This document shows positions 1 to 12,129 of a stretch of 64,000 nt of DNA, in pieces. How positions within the stretch are numbered: position 1 is the first letter of the stretch; each line of letters starts with the position of its first letter. The DNA comes from Pseudofabraea citricarpa. Its lineage: Eukaryota > Ascomycota > Leotiomycetes > Helotiales > Dermateaceae. The position numbers and the translations under genes are program-made. The DNA is taken from positions 558,001 to 622,000 of the forward strand of contig JAPWGK010000002.1 in NCBI GenBank assembly GCA_029641185.1. Reading direction: 5' to 3'. The notes beneath the pieces are model-generated. The model did not search any database. It had not been told where the DNA came from and saw only the letters and a list, made by a program, of their open reading frames with translations.

Positions 1-3000
1 AGTCGAAGCCCGGCTTTTCCATCAGATCTACCCAGCCAATCGTCAATGCCACGCTGAAACCCTCCTACGACTCTTCGACCCCGACGTCTTCGAGATCCCC
101 GACCCATTCGAGAGACTCTTCACGAGAACAACTGTCGTTTGCAGGGCTGACCAGGAAGTCAAGCTCCTCTCACTTGCAATCGCCGAACCCCAGTGGTCTG
201 TCGCCCCGCCTCGGTGGAAGAGGAGGACTAGGAGACCGGCTCGCAGAGGTAAAGAGCTTACCCTATGGACACCATCGGCAAACTTCTATTGTTCATGGCA
301 TACAGCACTCGAGAAATGGAAGCTTCGCGAGCTCAACCGGCCCTTTAAGCCCTGAGATCATTCAAGCAGCAGGCACTATGGGAGAACGGTCGGACGGCGA
401 CGCTTCTTTCTCCTCCACCATGTCAACCATGACCAGTGGACGCTCATTCAACACCAACACCACGATGGTGTCGGATCGGAACTCCGGAGCCACGGACAGC
501 AGTGTCAATACATTGACGCAGAAGAGAGTGGAGCGCATGCATAGTGGTAAAAGTCGCAGAGATGGCCATCATCACTCGCATTCGAGACACCACAAGGAGG
601 AACTGAAAACCGTTGGCGAATATGCTCTTCATGTCTTGTTTACTTCGGTCAGTTACGAACCGTGGTCGCCGGGTTAAACATCTATTGACAAGCACTTAGT
701 TTATAGCACAAGCCGAAGAGAAGATCTCGCGCTGTATCACGATGCCCCTAGACCCTGAACCTCACATTGAACCCATTTGCGGCCCTGGTGTTGATCCGAC
801 CTTCGACCAGTTAATATCAGCTTTAGGTCACATAGCGAACCAAAAGCCCAAACCTTTGATTGACGGAATGATGTTATGGCGCAAGAATAAGAGTGATGCT
901 GCAAACGAAGCGCGCATTCAGCTTCAACAGGTTTGTCAGGTCTCCAGAAAGGCAATTGCAAATTTGCTGATACTTTCTTAGGCTAGAGGTAATATTATGC
1001 CGGGACAAATGCTTCGGAGAAACACAGAACCGCCCCATATGCTTCCAGAACCTATGAATTCGACTACCAATCCTCAGTCATCGATTGCTGCGCTCCAAGA
1101 ACTCGTGGCCCAAGCTGAACGCCGTTCGACAGCTTCAATTTATATATTGTGTCGGGTATTGATGGAAGTTATCAGTCAGAGCAATCTGATATGTATCACG
1201 CCAGAGATGGAGGAGAAGCTCGAGGCTATCATCTTCAACCAGATTAAATCGAACGATATCGATACTCTTGCTAGCTCGCCTTTGAAAATGGCAAATTGGT
1301 GTGTTTTTGGTGAGCTTCTAGGTGTTATGAGCGAGATCAACTTTGAAAGTGTCACGGATCGCTTCATAGCAGATTTGGAAAAGTCGCAAAAGGAACTGCT
1401 ACTAGTAAAGAGTCCTGGGAACCGCGAGGCCGAAGGGAGAATGGAACTTGTTTTAGGAGGAATGAAACATTTAAGGGTGAAGATATACCCAGAGGATGCC
1501 TGGGATCAATCTTGCGACTTTATGATATCCTTGGGTAAATTCTTCTCTGAATCACATGGGCAGAGGCTCAAATATGCCTATTGCCAAACTTTGGATATAC
1601 TTCTCCTACCCATCGCTGCAAAGGCGAACACCGAGTTGAATATGCCCAAGTGGACCGAGGTGCTTGCTACGGTTGGGCCACGACTTGCTTCCATGTTTGT
1701 AAAACCTCGTCATTGGTCCATCGCTTTCCCATTGACAGCAACATTGCTTTGTGCCTCGCCTGCAGAAACCTTCTCAACCCAATGGCTACAGCTTGTTCTA
1801 CCACTACAACCAAAGATTAAGGATCGGTTTACTCGGCCAATTTGTCTCCAAGTCATATCTAGACTTCTCTGGACCTATCTTTACCGGACCTCAGATAACC
1901 TGAATTCAACTGTCAAAAAATTGGAAGAAGTCATGAAGCTTGTCTTACCTGCCGGCAGACGGACATATATTTCCACTGATCCATCAGTTGCGGAACCACT
2001 GATTCAAATCATTCGCATCATTGGATTTAAGCATCAAGAATACTGTCTGCGCACGATAGTCTTTCCTTTAATCAATGCTGACCTGTTTGCTTCCGGGAGA
2101 GAGCTGAAAGTGGAACAACTAGAGCCAGAAAAGATGGTCATTGGTATTAGGGCCTTCCTCGCAATAATGGGAGATCTTGAAAAGGGCGAGCAAGGTCGCC
2201 CACCATTTCCGCAACATTATCAACCCCTTCCAATGTATGAGAGAATACCCACATCACCAATACTAACCCCACCACGAACTCCAAGCGCTCCAGAGGTCAT
2301 TCCTACTCGAGAAGAGCGACTATCTCGACCTGTCCTTACCAATGCTCTTAGCGACGTCGCACAGGAATACTATGGTCGATTCTGTGAGATATTGGGGAAG
2401 ATTACTATCATCTGCGACAACACGTTCGGTGGTCAAGCTGTTTTGGACGAGAAATTCAATAATCCCGCTCCAAAAACACCCATCGCTGAAACTTTCAACT
2501 TTGCTCGGCGTGACGATCATCAAAGTCCTTCTGACCAGAAGCAAGGGTTTTACGAACTTCTTCATGTCGCGGTGCAAGCTTTGCCTCGTTGTTTATCAGC
2601 CCACATACCTTTTAACTCTCTTGTCAACCTTCTCTGTACTGGCACTGCCCATGTGCAATATAACATTGCTGAATCATCAGCACAATCTCTCAAGTCCATT
2701 GCGAGACAGTCGCATGCTCAACAAGTAACAATTGGCTTTGCCCGCTTCATTTTCAATTTTGATGATAGGTACGCTACGATGTCTGACGGGGGTATGCTCG
2801 GTCCAGGTCACATTGAGAGTACATTGAAGCTATATGTTGAATTACTCCAAATTTGGATTGAAGAGATCAAACAGAAGACGAGAGAAGCAGCTGCAGACGT
2901 AACTGACGACGGGAATGCGGATAAACGTGGTGTACAGCTGGATCTTTCGGGTATCTGGGCTCATGTAGATGAAGTGGAGTCACACGGCCTGTTTTTCTTG

Positions 3001-6000
3001 TGCTCACAATCAAGGAGGGTGCGAGCGTTCGCTGTCAACGTGCTACGTCTCATAACTGAGTTTGACACAGCGCTTGGAAAAGACAATGGACGGCTCATTC
3101 ATATTCTCGAAGGCGACTCCAAGCGGGTTATGGATTTCAATGACGATCATTTGTCAGTTGCAGAACGCAGTAGGCTTCAGCGTGGAATGCGGAAAAGCAA
3201 TTCTCAGAGCGCCTTGATCGAGCTGTGCAGCAGTGAGGTATCATATGATACAACACTGTGGTTCAAGATATTTCCGAATCTCATCCGAATCAGTTATGAT
3301 CGCTGTCCATTTGCCGTTACTTTAGGTCGGGAGTTGATCTGCAATCGCATCCTACAAATGTACAGGGGTATTCAGATGCTTTCTGAAGCTACTAGGGGCC
3401 CTCAATATGCAGCCTTTGATCGATTTGAGATGGGCAGTGGCCGTATGCTGTCAAGAACCCCGACAACCCCCCCAGAAGTATTGGTCGAGCAGTGGAAACT
3501 CTATCTTATTGTGGCTTGCACGACATTATCAGATAAAGGCGGCCAGCAACAACCCTCCCCGCCACCGACTCAACACATCAGGAAAGGTTCGAAAGCGGTT
3601 CAAGGACAGGAGAAAATTACTTCTGCAAGATCGCTCTTCAAGTACATCATTCCACTACTGTCAGTCGGACCCGCATCCATACGAGATGCAGTTGTTGTTG
3701 CTCTAGGGTCCATCAATGTCAACATTTACAAAACTCTCCTAGAGGAGTTACAAGGAGCTGTGAGCCAATGCAACAATGACGCAAGAGCTCGAATCCATCA
3801 GCGCACAGTGAGCAGTCCACGACGTAACCGCAAGACAGATCTCTTGCGAACCGAGATTACTCATGTCTACCGGCTCACCTCCCACTTTTTGAAAGAACCC
3901 GACGTGTATGAAGACGACTGGGTTCTTAATAACTTGGTAGTATATACCAAAGACCTGAAACTCTTCCTGATGGACGGAGAAGTCCAGATGGATTGGGAAT
4001 TTCAGAAACTCCGTCGTCACTACTGCGGACTGATGGAGGAGCTCTTTGAGGGCATTAATCGCACTAAAGATCCGTCACGATGGATGACATTCGAATCTCG
4101 AAAGTCTTCGTTTGCGCTTATGGAAGATTGGTGCGGATATTCTCCTAATCAAACACAAATAAGCCAAAGAGAGCATAGTATGCGGCAATCCATGATGGAT
4201 CAACAGTCGCTAGGAGAGAGAGGCACAGCAACTGCCGCTATGGAGATCGAAAAACGGAATCTCAGAACAGCCGCATTAAGTGCCATGGCCGCGCTATGTG
4301 GTGGGCCTGTTAGCATAACCACCGAGAGCAAAGCCAACCTTCAATTCGACATCAGGAGGATGCTATCATGGATCGATACTATCTTCAGTACTGGAAGTGA
4401 CAGGATGCATGTGATTGGAAGACGAGCATTAAAGAATTTGATTGTACACAACAAGGAATTCCCATACCTACTTGAGCACTCTATCGCCAGATGCTATGGT
4501 GCAGAGCCATCGAAGGTTTTGGAAAGTTATTTCGAGGTGGTGACACAAGTTCTTCTGGAGAATCCTGAATATCCAATGCCTTTCTGGAAAATACTTGGTA
4601 TCGGCCTGTTTACACTAGGAAGTGAACTGAGCGAGATCAGGTCTAAATCTGCTCATGTTCTAAGGGCTCTTGAGGAGAGACAGCAAAGAAGTTCCAAGAT
4701 CCAGGATTTTGATATCAGTATCTCTGACAAAACCAAAGCTGTCTACAAACTCGCCCAATTCGAGATTTCGAAAAGACTTTCCAAACAGCACTGCGAGTTG
4801 GCATTCCTTATCTTCTCGGAGTTCACTGCCTACTTTAAGGATCTTCAACCGGTTGCGCAAAGAAATATGGTCGCCGTCATACTTCCCTGGATTCAAATTA
4901 TAGAACTCCAAGTTGATCCGAATGGAGGTCCAACTGCCCAGTCCTACGTGCTACTAGCAAACCTCTTTGAAATAACCATCAAGTGCAGCAGTGTATTGCA
5001 CAATGAAGTGCAGGCCCTTTGGCAAGCACTTGCAACGGGTCCTCATGCTGGCAATGTGCAAGTCGTTCTTGACTTCATAATGTCGTTGTGTCTCGACAGA
5101 CGAGAGCAGAACTTTGTTGAATATGCAAAGCAGATTGTGGTATTCTTATCGAGCACCCTTGCTGGAGGTAAAGTAGTAGAATTTTTGCTCATGCAGATCA
5201 CACCAAAGGCCATGATACCGAACGAGAAACGAGAATTTATTCCTCCGCCACCAGACACTGGAAATCTACCTTATCTCGCAGAGCTATCCGAGGCACTACC
5301 AATTGGTACTAAGCAGGCCGGATTTTCTTTGGGGCAGCTATCCCTTATCCTCCTTGTAGACTTGATGGTTTCACCAGTCCAGCTAGTTGCCGACAATGTT
5401 CCTCTACTTCTTCAGGTAGTGACTGTCCTTTGGGATCACTACATACCTCTTGTGCAAGAGCAAGCACGTGAGATGCTCATTCATCTTATACATGAACTAG
5501 TAATTTCCAGGATTGATGATGAACATGTTTCACCAAGCAAACAATCCATTGAGGATTTTATCGAGTCAATTCGTCGGCATGACCTAAGTGTCATCTGGGC
5601 ATACGAAGATAACAATGGCAAGCCTGACGAGGACAACAAGGTCCCCGCAGGTATGGAGACCTTAGCAGTGGAAGTCGTCAAATATTTCGAGGTCACTTAT
5701 CCAGGCATACAAGAACAATGGGCCAAATTATCTCTGACGTGGGCAACTTCCTGTCCCGTTAGACATCTGGCATGTCGATCCTTCCAGGTATTCCGATGTA
5801 TCCTCACCTCGCTCGATCAGCCCATGCTTGCAGATATGCTAGCACGTCTGTCAAACACGATCGCAGATGATGATCCAGATGTGCAAACATTTTCTATGGA
5901 AATCTTGACAACTTTGAAGACGTTAATTTGCAAGTTGGGTCCTGCTGATCTTATCAACTTCCCTCAACTCTTCTGGACAACTTGCGCCTGTTTAGACACA

Positions 6001-7698
6001 GTCAACGAACGCGAATTCTTAGAGGCTGTAGGGATGCTCGAGGAGCTTGTGACCAAAATTAACATGGGAGAAGCCAATGTGCGCATGCTTCTTGCTGATG
6101 GAAGGCCTCCAAGATGGGAGGGTCAATTCGACGGACTACAACCGTTGATGTACAAGGGTCTGAAATCTTCAGTGTGTCTGGATTTGACATTAAGAACTCT
6201 CAATCAACTGGTCCAACTTCCAAGCGACATTTTAGTCGGCGATGATACTCGCATTCTGTTTGCTACTTTGGCCAATTTCCCACGCTTCCTGCATGCTATG
6301 GATCAAGAAACTATCGACACCGAAATTGCACAAACAGCAACGATTCTAGCCCAAGTTGCAGAGTCGCAAGGATGTAGCACCATGTCAAGAGCACTCAGTG
6401 GCTTTGCTGCATCTAGATATCGTTCCAGCAAAGACTTCTTGGCACAATTGGTTTCTGCCATCCGAGAATCATTCTTTCCACAATGGGACTTTGGGAGCCT
6501 GACCTTCATGATGGGGCTGCTAACAAACAGTATTCCGTGGTTCAAACTGAAGACAATGCGCATTTTGTGCGCAATCATACCCGTGATCGATATGAGAAAG
6601 CCAGAAATAGCCTCTCACGGCCCAGACCTCATCTCACCACTCTTGCGTCTCCTGCAAACCGACTTCTGTTTACAAGCGCTGGAAGTATTGGACCAGATCA
6701 TGACAATGACTGGTACCTCCATGGATAAGCATCACTTGCGTATGAGCATGACCAGATCATCGTCCAAGGCCATTAAGAAAGAATATGAACGCACTCAGAG
6801 TTTGTTCGGTATCCCCGAGGAGTCAGGATGGTCCATACCTGTTCCTGCCCGTCATGCGGAAACTACGAGAGCAAATGTCCACGCAGCATTCTATATGTGC
6901 CAGAGTGCAGAGACGATGGATACAGAAGTTATTCCTACGCCTGATGTGGAATTCCATGTTGATGATTTCCAATATGGTTACTTCCCTCCAGGAGAACGGA
7001 CAGAGACAATGATGTCCGATGAGGCACGTGGAGATGGTAATATTGGAGACTTGGTTATGAAACTTGACAGCTTGGATGATTTCTTCGAGGACAGTCTTCA
7101 CAGTCCAACAAGTGATGGTCGGTCATCAAGAACAATTACAGAAGCCGGCTTTTCGGGCGAAGGGTTTGAGTCTGGCGCCATTTATGACGAACAGACACTG
7201 CCAATACTTACACAATCATTCGCCCGCACTTCAAGCGCTGCTTCGTTTGCGAATGGCTTTGCTGACCCCCAAAGAAGGGAGCCATCCTCGAATGCAATGA
7301 ATCCTGGTGCATTCAATCTTGTACCATCTTCTCGACCTGGCATGCACTCCCGGTCCGTCACGTCCCCATCCACATCAGCTGGATTTCAAACCAACATGAA
7401 CAACTATTTGTCTGATGATGATTACACTGAAGAAGTGTTTTCTGACGGTGACGATGAGCGGGCTACGGCAGCTGGCGAAGGATCTTTCTTCTTAGAAAAT
7501 ATGATCAAGCCCATTACGCAGGGGACAAGGTTGGGAATGCGTCGACTTACTGGTGGTAGATCAAGGGATAATGACAGGCAGAGAGATAATCTCAGAGCAG
7601 AGAGAAGGAACATGTCGCAACCACCGAAATCACCACGGGTTCCGAAGGTTCCTAGTGAGTATCTAACAAAGGTACCCAGTCCCGGCGATGTACTGTAA
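1..7698 (+). CDS. PAG1: Cell morphogenesis protein PAG1/Tao3 (Furry family), 5' partial
   Basis: Exons <1-647, 700-930 and 982-7698. The frame is open from base 3, so the true start lies left of the window. About 2,530 residues are visible, close to full length for fungal Furry/Tao3/Mor2 proteins. Splicing at 648-699 (gtcagt...cttag) restores the reading YALHVLFTSFIAQAEEKI, which I recognise as typical of the family; the second intron is 931-981. The N-terminal ~200 residues are Ser-rich and disordered. A very long alpha-helical repeat region follows, and the tail (from about base 6900) is acidic, then Ser- and Arg-rich. Family knowledge: these scaffolds work in the RAM/MOR pathway, supporting the NDR kinase (Cbk1/Orb6/COT1) in polarised growth and septation at hyphal tips. 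No disabling mutation is seen. The assignment is firm; only the N-terminus is missing. Confidence 0.93.
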
Positions 7699-8131
7699 GA
7701 TAGTGCTGGAGTGATTTTATGCACAATTTATGATGGCACATATACGCAAATTTGGTGGTAAATATGTAGATGGCATGGCGTTTTTTAGATATCAATGAAT
7801 CCAAGATAATTAAGCCGCTTTTTGAGTCGTGTCTGGCATACTTCTATCATTTCCCAGTTGTTGAAAGCAGCTGCATATATTATATGGTAATGCGAGGCCA
7901 TAAGCATGGAGTGAAGCATCTCGCATGTGATTCTGAGGATTGTTGAGAATCGTATGACGTCGGAACAATCCCCAATAAACTTTGATCCTGACCCTTGAAG
8001 TTAGAACAGGTTCTCTGCATCCCGCTCGATATCAATTACTATTCCTGAATGAAAGATATATCCGTCGAGGACGAAAATCGCGATGCGAGTCTGAATCTCA
8101 TTGGCGAGTATCTCATACACAGATTCCCGAG
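7699..8131. other. Intergenic region between PAG1 and ATP-grasp gene
   Basis: This stretch must hold the PAG1 3' end and the short promoter/leader of the next gene, transcribed in the same direction. The reading frame of the downstream gene stays open back to a TTG at 7982, but that is not a credible start; the first ATG is at 8132. I see no other feature. Confidence 0.5.
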
Positions 8132-9700
8132 ATGGCTCGAATTTTGCCCGCCAGCAGCTCGTCCCCCGCCAGCAGCTCGTCCCCCGCATACCTTCATGTA
8201 GTACAGAATATAGTGCTCATCTTTGTCGCCATTGTCCTAGCACCCTACTTCGGATTTTTTGCTCTCTTAAGCCGGACGGTTGCACCATTCTTGAAGGTCG
8301 CCCATCACATCAAACGCCACCGACAATGGCGCGCCTCATCCTCTGCGACATTCCGACCTCGAACAGTGTTCATCAATGGAATTGGCACGACTAAAGGGCT
8401 CGCGTTGGCGCGCATCTTCTATCGAGCCGGCCACCGTGTCATCGGTGCTGACTATGAGGCCTACAACGTCCCGGTGCTAGGCCACTACTCGATCGCCATA
8501 GAGAAGTTTCGTCGACTTCCCAAGTACGTCAACGTTGTTGAATACACCAAGACGCTGATCGCCCTCATCCGAACCGAGAAGGCCGAGCTATGGATTGACT
8601 GTCAAGAGGGCATACCTGTGATAGAAGCTGCCGAGGCCGCAGAGATAATCGAGAAGGAAAAAAAATGCAGGACGGTGCAGTTCAGCGCGTCCGTGGCGGC
8701 CGTTCTGCAGGATAAGGATTCGTTCGTCGAGAATGCGAGGCAGCTCGAATTGAATGTGCAAGAAGCTATCGTCGTCACCTCGGTCACGGAAGCTCTCGCT
8801 CGCCTCTCTCCAAAGAGAGGTAATAAGAAATACATCATGAAGGGAGTCGGAGTCGACGAGTTGGGCCAGACGGTCCTCCCGCTTGCTACAACTAAGGAAA
8901 CAGAACAATACGTTCGCCGACTGAAGCCCTCTCCATTTCGCCCCTTTATCCTGCAAGAATACATTTCGGGCGTCGAGTACTGCGCTCATAGCCTTATACT
9001 TAATGGGAGAGTCGAGGCTTTTGTCGTTTGTCCACAAGGCAAGCAATCACTGACCTGGACGGCACTTCCTTCCTCTTCCGCTTTGTCCAAGGCTATGCTC
9101 AGCTTTACACAGACCTACGCAAAGTCGATCCCAGAAGAGAGCGGCCATCTGACAATGGAATTCGTCGTCGATGCTACGGTTGCTGAAGAGGCAGAGGCGG
9201 CAATCGGCGTCACAGAGCAAGATATCCAAGATCTCGCGCGCGACATATTTCCCGTCAGATGCCGGTCAGCTCCTCACGATTCCATTCTTCTTTTCTCCTC
9301 GGAGGCAGAGGCCGAGGATCTGGCTGAGACGTACCTCTCCCTCCTGCCTGATCACGAACCCAAAGGCATCTCCAACGGCCACCACGCCCAGAACATCATC
9401 ATCCCGAAACCCGGCGCCCCGGGCTGCTACTGGATCGGGCATGATCTCGTCGCGCTGGTGCTCCTCCCTCTGCTTGGTGTCCTGACGCTCGAAGTACGCC
9501 TGAGCTATATGCTCGCTTCGTGGATGCGCTTCCTGGAACACGTCTTCTACTGGAAAGAGGCGACGTGCGAGATGTGGGACCCGTGGCCCGCGTGGACCTA
9601 TTACTTCGTCTTCTTGCCGATGAAGCTCCTCGATAGCGTGCTGGAGAGGAGGTGGTGGAGTTACTGTGATGTGAGTACGGGGAAGATGGTCCGGTGTTAA
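8132..9700 (+). CDS. Membrane-anchored ATP-grasp domain protein
   Basis: Single-exon gene, 522 residues from the first ATG. Residues about 25-55 form a hydrophobic anchor. A nucleotide-binding-like fold follows (VFINGIGTTKGLALARIFYR, near 75-95), then an ATP-grasp body with the signatures KYIMKGVGVDELG, PFILQEYISGVEYCAHSLI and HLTMEFVVD, resembling carbamoyl-phosphate-synthetase-type ATP-grasp domains. The C-terminus has two further hydrophobic stretches (LVALVLLPLLGVLTLEV and WTYYFVFLPM). The family ligates a carboxylate to an amine or thiol through an acyl-phosphate; the substrate here cannot be read from sequence. An exact 18-bp tandem duplication (8147-8182) gives a repeated PASSSS motif just before the anchor. 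There is no NRPS/PKS partner nearby. The ATP-grasp class is fairly sure, the function unknown. Confidence 0.78.
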   Translation: MARILPASSSSPASSSSPAYLHVVQNIVLIFVAIVLAPYFGFFALLSRTVAPFLKVAHHIKRHRQWRASSSATFRPRTVFINGIGTTKGLALARIFYRAGHRVIGADYEAYNVPVLGHYSIAIEKFRRLPKYVNVVEYTKTLIALIRTEKAELWIDCQEGIPVIEAAEAAEIIEKEKKCRTVQFSASVAAVLQDKDSFVENARQLELNVQEAIVVTSVTEALARLSPKRGNKKYIMKGVGVDELGQTVLPLATTKETEQYVRRLKPSPFRPFILQEYISGVEYCAHSLILNGRVEAFVVCPQGKQSLTWTALPSSSALSKAMLSFTQTYAKSIPEESGHLTMEFVVDATVAEEAEAAIGVTEQDIQDLARDIFPVRCRSAPHDSILLFSSEAEAEDLAETYLSLLPDHEPKGISNGHHAQNIIIPKPGAPGCYWIGHDLVALVLLPLLGVLTLEVRLSYMLASWMRFLEHVFYWKEATCEMWDPWPAWTYYFVFLPMKLLDSVLERRWWSYCDVSTGKMVRC

Positions 9701-10130
9701 ATCATGTGGGTGGGAAGGGCAATTTTGTCGAACTCTAGGAGAATATTTGGATAATGAATTAATAATTGTCTCTCGTCTCTTGTCTGTTGTCTGTTGGCTA
9801 TTGGCTTTCTGAGCTGGAGACCGTGGGTTTTGTGTATAGTAGTTAAGCGACTGTTATACACGGGTGAGCCTTTTTGTTCTCCTTCTTTTATGATGCTCTA
9901 CTTTATGGGACCAATATTTAGTCATGAAAATACGAGGCATTGATGTTCATACTGAGAGGAGATAGGACTGCTCTTTGTCTTTTTGCATGACTGTAGAGAT
10001 TGTAATTGCATTATATGGAAAGGAGTGACCTCCTTGTATATACAGTTGAAACTATCGCATTCCAGATGAAAGTCACTACATCCACGTTTCCATTTCCATT
10101 CCGTCCCTTCGGCTGAAAACCCAGTGCTAC
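9701..10130. other. Convergent intergenic region
   Basis: Holds the 3' ends of two convergent genes, the ATP-grasp gene (+) and the serine hydrolase (-). The start is rich in short TTGTCT/CTGTTG runs (9765-9800). No ORF or repeat of note. Confidence 0.45.
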
Positions 10131-12129
10131 TTAGAAACCACGACCTCTCCGGAATGGCACATGATTGACGACATCCGCCTCAGCAAGTTCATGCAGAGCA
10201 GAGAGCAATTCTGCATCCTCCTGGGCGATTCCCTCCAAGGAGGAAGCTAAAGACGACTTGCCAGGAGCTGGGAAATACTCGATGTCAATCTCACAGCTAA
10301 AGCAGACACGAAAATCAGCACATCTTTCAACCCACGCCATGGGGAGTGAATGCAACTTACGTAGCTCCCTCGTCGGGTATTACGCCGTCATAGAAATAGC
10401 TCCGCACGTGCTTCGCCATGCACAGCGAAGCCATGCTGATGGTACAATGCCCATAAGACAACTGCTCGACGAAGCCAGCTCCCTCGAAACTATCGTGTGC
10501 CTTCGTAGCCGAGATGAGCGGGCAGACGGGATCGAAAGTCGTCGAGAGCACCAAGATGGGCTCGGCCGTCTTGACTCTCGGGAACTCAGGATGGTAACGA
10601 GGCCGGAATTTATGGGTAGTAGGGATGGACCACGATGCTTTGCCGTAGAGGTCCGAACCCATGTACTTGGATATAAGCTGCGAGGGCTCGGGCACCGTGA
10701 GGGTGAAGTTCTGGATTGCCTTGATGCCGTGAACGGGCGCGGCCGGCCCGCTCTTCAGATTGTCGTTCAGCACGACGAACGTGTTGGTCTCGTCGCCGAT
10801 GATGCTCGTCACCCACGAGTCCGAGTATGCGTCGTACGCCGGCGTGGCGTTTCCGCTGATCAGCTCTGCCAGGTTCCTCGCGAGAACCGGCCAGGAGATC
10901 GGTCTGTACAGGGCGGGGAAGATGCCGTTGGTCGCGATGGCACGTCTCGTCACGGATCCGTAGTTGGAGTTGTTCACGTAGACGGCGATCGGCTCTTCTT
11001 CTAGCTGCTGTAGGAACTCATCAATGTGCCTCTTGAGCTCCGAGGCCGTCGCGAATTTGGTCGATGCGTACAACGGACAGTTTTCTTTGGCTTTGAAACA
11101 CTGCTCGACAAACCCGGCGTAGATCTTATCGGTGTCTATCAGATCCTCGCTGTCGTAGAAGGCGTTGTACCAATCATCTAGGTTACTGACTCCATCGATG
11201 ATTAGCCTGGACACACGTTCTGGAAACATCTGGGCATATGTCTGTCCTAGAGTTGTCCCGTCTGCAAAAGCCCAAAGTCAGCTGGCTAACCAAGACAAAA
11301 GGTATAAACTTACAACTGAATCCCCAGTAGTACATCTTCTCTTGGCCGATGGCATCCAGAATACTGTTCATATCCGCAGCCGTTTGAGGAGTATTGACAT
11401 AAGCGCCATGCTCGCCCATGGTCTCAGTACAAGCCTTGGCTTGGTTTTCCGCCGTCGTAAACATCCTACCGGCTTCAAATTCAACATCCCATGGAACATG
11501 CTCGATCTGCTCTGCTCTCTGCGCTGCACTGACGTAGCAGCTTGCTTGAGGGATGGACCCATTAACACCACGTGGATCAAAACTAAGTAAGTGGAAGCCT
11601 TCTCCAATAATCCTATTCAGCATCTCGCCTGCTCTCCAGAGGAAACTAAACCCGCTTCCTGGGTAGAGTCAGTGCATGTAGACTCGGTCAGAGTGCTAGC
11701 CGTACCTCCAGGCCCGCCGGGGTTGAGAAATATAGTCTTTCCTCCCGTTGCTGAAGTATTCGTAGCCAGCATCCGAATCACGGGAATGGAAAACGTCTTC
11801 TCTGATGATTTGTTAAGGTGATCCATAGGAACCTCAATTCGCGAGCCTTTCTCTCATGTCAGTCGGGTTCGCTTTGGGAAATAATACGCACATTCGACCG
11901 TGTGGTTGTTCAGCTCGCCGCAAACGTCCCATTTCAATGACGGCTCTTGAGAGAGTAGGTGCTGCGATGCTGGGTAATCCAACCCGGATCCCAGGCAAGG
12001 CGACAACAGCGTCGAGCATAATATCACAACCAGGAGACATGCGACGCTATTCCGCTTGCTCGAATCTCGCGCCGCACGTCTCTTCATAAGCCCATGTGGG
12101 AGGAGCGAATTGCTTCTTCCGCCAAACAT
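10131..12129 (-). CDS. Secreted alpha/beta-hydrolase, S33 tripeptidyl-aminopeptidase-like
   Basis: Five exons on the minus strand: 12129-11892, 11846-11706, 11658-11314, 11261-10361 and 10296-10131, giving 596 residues in one frame. Residues about 28-48 are a hydrophobic signal peptide or anchor after a basic start. The oxyanion-loop motif FLNPGGPGGSGFSF is recreated only when intron 2 (11705-11659) is removed. The nucleophile elbow GFSYG (Ser241) is recreated by intron 3 (11313-11262). The acid is in STTFDPVCP (Asp485) and the His in SYGHCTI (His513), completing the triad and a TAP-like C-terminal domain. Such enzymes release N-terminal peptides or hydrolyse esters outside the cell; the substrate is not predictable. 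Introns are 45-64 bp with standard ends. The gene looks intact. Confidence 0.85.

Noticed and set aside
10165..11004. 279-codon frame antisense to the serine hydrolase
   Set aside because: Mirror of a well-supported coding exon with an intact catalytic triad; no domain of its own.
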